The translations under genes were made by a program, and so were the position numbers. A DNA stretch of 37,058 bases from Lewinellaceae bacterium. Lineage in GTDB: Bacteria; Bacteroidota; Bacteroidia; Chitinophagales; Saprospiraceae. The notes beneath the pieces were generated by a model. That model had not been told where the DNA came from. It ran no database searches and saw nothing but the letters and a program-made list of their open reading frames with translations. Each line of letters opens with the position of its first letter. The first letter of the stretch is position 1. This document shows, in pieces, positions 34,201 to 37,058 of the stretch. The DNA is taken from contig JAHEAU010000007.1 in NCBI GenBank assembly GCA_024642625.1, positions 1 through 37,058 of the forward strand, in the 5' to 3' direction.

Positions 34201-35247
34201 ATGACTGCTCCGCGCGATGACTTATTGATCTTTTCCCCTAAAGGCATCTACTGCTCTGCAGCGGATCTGTATATCGATCCCTGGCGCCGTGTACCCAAAG
34301 CCGTCATCACCCACGGTCACAGTGATCACGCCCGCCCGGGACATGGTCATTATATCTGTACTCCGCTGACAGCCCCAGTACTGAAACACCGATTGGGACA
34401 AAATATCCTGATGTCAGAATTGCCTTTTGGACAACATATCACCATGAATGGTGTCCGGATTTCCCTCCATCCGGCTGGTCATATCCCGGGTTCTGCTCAG
34501 GTTCGTGTGGAGTACAAGGGAGAAGTTTGGGTCGTAACGGGTGATTATAAACTCCATTCAGATCCGATCAGTGAGCCTTTTGAACCGGTTCCTTGTCACA
34601 CCATGATCACCGAGTCGACCTTTGGATTGCCGATTTACCAATGGTCCGACCCAAAGATCATCATCCAGGACATCCACCATTGGTGGCGAGAATGTCAGGA
34701 AAAAGATCAGTTGGCTGTCATGACCGCCTATTCTCTGGGGAAGGCCCAGCGATTGATTGCGGAGTTGGACATCAACCAAGGTCCACTCTTTACACACAAG
34801 AGCATTGAACCCATCAACGAGATCTTTCGTCAGGCCGGACTCCACCTGCCCAAGACCACTCAGGTCAACGAAAGACATCAACGAGAGGACCTCACAGGCG
34901 GATTGCTCATTGCACCACCTTCCGTAATGAACAGCGATTGGTTTCAACGACTTGGGCCCATCTCGGATGCTTTGGCGAGCGGATGGATGTCCCTGCGCAA
35001 AGGCCGCTTCAGGCGGACTGCAGACCGGGGGTTTGCATTGAGTGATCATGCCGATTGGCCTGGCTTGTTGACAGCCATTCGGGAATCAGGGGCCGAGCGT
35101 GTGCTGGTCACCCATGGGTTTACTGCACCATTTGCCCGTTACCTAAGGGAGATCGGGCTGGATGCTCAGGCAGTCGAGACCCGATTTCAGGGAGAGCCTT
35201 CACCTGATGACACAATAGATGAGGACGCTCAAATCCATCCGGCATGA
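34201..35247 (+). CDS. Ligase-associated DNA exonuclease (MBL fold)
   Basis: A 348-residue metallo-beta-lactamase-fold nuclease. Metal ligands look intact: ITHGHSDHARPGHGH (H38, H40, D42, H43), LHPAGHIPGSAQ, VVTGDYK, then SDHADW and VLVTHG near the end. TESTFGLPIY is diagnostic of the ligase-associated exonuclease branch, which normally sits with an ATP-dependent ligase, a DEXH helicase and PdeM in a DNA-damage operon. I chose the ATG at 34201, because the upstream frame has no homology-like start. The stop overlaps the ligase-like gene by 4 bases (ATGA), so they are coupled. No helicase or PdeM gene follows here. Confidence 0.9.
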   Translation: MTAPRDDLLIFSPKGIYCSAADLYIDPWRRVPKAVITHGHSDHARPGHGHYICTPLTAPVLKHRLGQNILMSELPFGQHITMNGVRISLHPAGHIPGSAQVRVEYKGEVWVVTGDYKLHSDPISEPFEPVPCHTMITESTFGLPIYQWSDPKIIIQDIHHWWRECQEKDQLAVMTAYSLGKAQRLIAELDINQGPLFTHKSIEPINEIFRQAGLHLPKTTQVNERHQREDLTGGLLIAPPSVMNSDWFQRLGPISDALASGWMSLRKGRFRRTADRGFALSDHADWPGLLTAIRESGAERVLVTHGFTAPFARYLREIGLDAQAVETRFQGEPSPDDTIDEDAQIHPA

Positions 35248-36827
35248 AGCAGTTCAATGAATTGATCCGGCAACTGGAGCAACATGCTGAAGGCGAAGGA
35301 AGAGTCAGCACATTGGTCGGGTATTTCAATTCAGCCAGTGATCAGGATACGATTTGGGCTATAGCACTCTTGACCGGGAAACGGCCCAAACGTGTGGTTA
35401 CGATTAATCAGTTATCCATATGGGCCATTGAAAAAACGGGATTTCCTGTGTGGCTTTTCAAGGAAAGCCAACAACAGGTTGGTGATCTGGCAGAGACCAT
35501 TGCTCGTCTATTGCCGCCCCCGGCCGCACGGGAGGAAATACCTCTTGCCGAGTGGATACGATCGATGATTTCGTGGCAGGCATCAGCGTTTGAGGAACAG
35601 CAGGAGTGCATTGCACTGGCCTGGGATCAACTGGAAGCCGATGAGCGATACCTGTTGAACAAGCTGCTGAGCGGAGGCTTTCGCTTGCGTGTGAGTACCG
35701 TCGATCTGATCCGTGCCCTTCAAGAGGTAACTGGGGTGCCCGATCACATCTTGGCCATTCGGCTGGCCGAAAAATGGGATCCCCAGATAATGACCATGAA
35801 TCGATTGATGAGAACAACAACTCTTGAAGTAGATCTGGCGCAACCCTTGTCTTTCCATCTCATTCAGACCTTGAAAAATCCTTGGTCTTCTCTTGGCAAC
35901 CCGGCAGACTGGTGGATGGAGGATCAATGGGAAGGTATACCAATTCAACTTGTTCGCCAGGATGAGACCATCTATTTATGGACGGTTGAGCATCAAATGG
36001 TCACGTCCCTGTTTCCAGAAATTGAAGAGGTGTGTAAGCAGATACCTGAGCAAACGGTATTGGAGGGAATCTTGCTGGTAATGGAGAATGACAGGCCAGC
36101 TACGCAGGACCAAATACAATACAGGATGGATTGTCAGCGAGTTACAAAAAAGATCATGCATGACAAACCAGCATGCTTCATTGTGCATGACTGTTTGGTG
36201 TGGAAGGGGAAGAATATTCAACTGATCCCGTATTTACAACGGCTGCAGCATGTTGAATCCATCTGCACTTCATTGGATACGCCTGTCATACAGTGTACCC
36301 ATGTGAAGGAAGTTGGCTCGGATTGGGCATCGGCGGAAGATCATTTAGCCACAGCTCGGGAACGACATGCAAGTGGCATCATACTCAAACACCGCAATGG
36401 ACACCATAGTGACGAAGAGATCTCGGATGTTTGGTGGACGATGAAGGCGGAACCCTTTCAGTTTGATATGGTCGTTTTGTATGTTGAATCGGGATACAAT
36501 AGATTATCAGGTGCTGATTACGAATTGACATTTGGTCTGTGGGACGCAACCGGGTTTATTCCGGTCACCAAAACTGGTCATGGTTTGTCAACTGAAGATA
36601 TGGATCGGGTTAAGGCCCATGTCAAGGAACATACGGTGGAACGGTTTGGTCCGGTTCGCCAAGTGGTTCCACAGTTGGTATTTACTGTGCAGTTTGATCG
36701 AGTCCTTGGTTCATTTCGCCACAAGAGTGGAATCACCTTGTTGGATTCACGTATTTGCGAATGGAAAGCAGCAAAGGATGTGGCTGACTTATTACCCTTG
36801 TCAGAACTGAAAAAGTGGATCAAATAG
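35244..36827 (+). CDS. ATP-dependent DNA ligase homologue with degenerate catalytic motifs (probable pseudo-enzyme)
   Basis: A 527-residue protein following the order of cisplatin-response ATP ligases. It has an N-terminal domain (YFNSASDQDTIWAIALLTGK, then GDLAETIARLLPPP), a central adenylation-like domain, and an OB-like C-terminus (TVERFGPVRQVVPQLVF, RHKSGITL). At motif I, where ligases have E-x-K-x-D-G-x-R, it reads EDQWEGIP (residues 226-233). So the AMP-accepting Lys is Gln228, Asp is Glu230 and Arg is Pro233. Motif III has TVEHQ for SRxxx. Motif IV has EGI for DGE. Motif V has SGIILK for EGxxxK and WWTMK for WWKWK. The frame is full length with no stop or frameshift, so it is probably made but unable to self-adenylylate. 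Motif comparison is from memory. Confidence 0.85.
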   Translation: MKQFNELIRQLEQHAEGEGRVSTLVGYFNSASDQDTIWAIALLTGKRPKRVVTINQLSIWAIEKTGFPVWLFKESQQQVGDLAETIARLLPPPAAREEIPLAEWIRSMISWQASAFEEQQECIALAWDQLEADERYLLNKLLSGGFRLRVSTVDLIRALQEVTGVPDHILAIRLAEKWDPQIMTMNRLMRTTTLEVDLAQPLSFHLIQTLKNPWSSLGNPADWWMEDQWEGIPIQLVRQDETIYLWTVEHQMVTSLFPEIEEVCKQIPEQTVLEGILLVMENDRPATQDQIQYRMDCQRVTKKIMHDKPACFIVHDCLVWKGKNIQLIPYLQRLQHVESICTSLDTPVIQCTHVKEVGSDWASAEDHLATARERHASGIILKHRNGHHSDEEISDVWWTMKAEPFQFDMVVLYVESGYNRLSGADYELTFGLWDATGFIPVTKTGHGLSTEDMDRVKAHVKEHTVERFGPVRQVVPQLVFTVQFDRVLGSFRHKSGITLLDSRICEWKAAKDVADLLPLSELKKWIK

Positions 36828-36839
36828 TTTTCGTTTTCT

Positions 36840-37058
36840 GCTTCGGCGACGGTCCGTATATAAACTCATAAACCTATAAACGAATAAACTCCCTTCATAA
36901 ACTCCCTCCACAATCAGGATTCCCCGTTCCCCTAGTTCCTTTTATGGAATACACTATCATATTTGACGGAGTAAACGTATCTTTGCGCACCAAAAGTGGA
37001 AAACCATTAAAAACTCCACGTATTCACGAGTGTAAGGAAGTTAAGGATGTGACTGATT
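36840..37058. repeat. Word array and -7 box at the window's right end
   Basis: From 36857 to 36910 the words ATAAACTC, ATAAACC, ATAAACG and ATAAACTCCC are strung together. At 36978-36985 TATCTTTG is an exact TAnnTTTG match and is likely to drive a gene beyond the window. No start codon with an open frame is seen before 37058. Confidence 0.55.

Overview
The window looks like a chromosome segment from a Bacteroidota bacterium, probably Saprospiria-like. The main clues are a type IX secretion C-terminal sorting domain on the 1,478-residue metallopeptidase, several -7 boxes of the Bacteroidota form TAnnTTTG just upstream of start codons, a 31-residue AURKAIP1/COX24-type basic protein upstream of RNase G, and the gene order rplM-rpsI-rpsB-tsf-pyrH. 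Gene density is ordinary. I see no rRNA, tRNA, CRISPR array, insertion sequence or prophage.

Layout. 1-6.7 kb: truncated EamA/DMT transporter (-), RecQ helicase, SLC12-like APC transporter, and a membrane-anchored MtfA-family protein that has lost its HExxH motif (-). 6.7-11.8 kb: a GCS2 (glutamate-cysteine ligase) domain fused to a CBS pair, then on the minus strand yicC-gmk-corA with apaG beyond. 11.9-15 kb: HU protein, TPR protein, the COX24-type protein, about 220 bases of continuous predicted hairpins, and RNase G. 15.3-20.7 kb: oligosaccharide flippase, a 54-residue membrane protein, a secreted four-repeat protein, a GT4 glycosyltransferase and NadB. 21-26.3 kb: a TrpF-like barrel protein without the catalytic Cys motif and a large secreted reprolysin-type peptidase. 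26.3-27.2 kb: a gene-free, repeat-rich stretch. 27.2-29.4 kb, minus strand: rhodanese lipoprotein, MobA, and an amphipathic LEA-like protein. 29.6-32.9 kb: the translation operon, ending in a clear terminator, then pyrH. 33-34.1 kb: gene-poor stretch and a lipoprotein. 34.2-36.8 kb: an MBL-fold ligase-associated exonuclease translationally coupled to a ligase homologue.

The most unusual items are these. (1) The ATP-dependent DNA ligase homologue next to the intact exonuclease has lost the nucleotidyl lysine and most other catalytic motif residues, yet its reading frame is full length. (2) The RNase G gene is preceded by a long string of stem-loops that could be an autoregulatory leader or a separate RNA. 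(3) Two further full-length proteins, the MtfA-like and TrpF-like ones, keep the fold signature but lack catalytic residues. (4) The intergenic spaces hold arrays of short near-repeated words and three kinds of palindrome; one palindrome appears to have inserted into a word array with duplication of CAAT.

The translation operon, gmk, pyrH, recQ and nadB are housekeeping genes. The flippase and glycosyltransferase suggest surface polysaccharide assembly. The peptidase is probably exported by the type IX system. No single large novel operon is evident.
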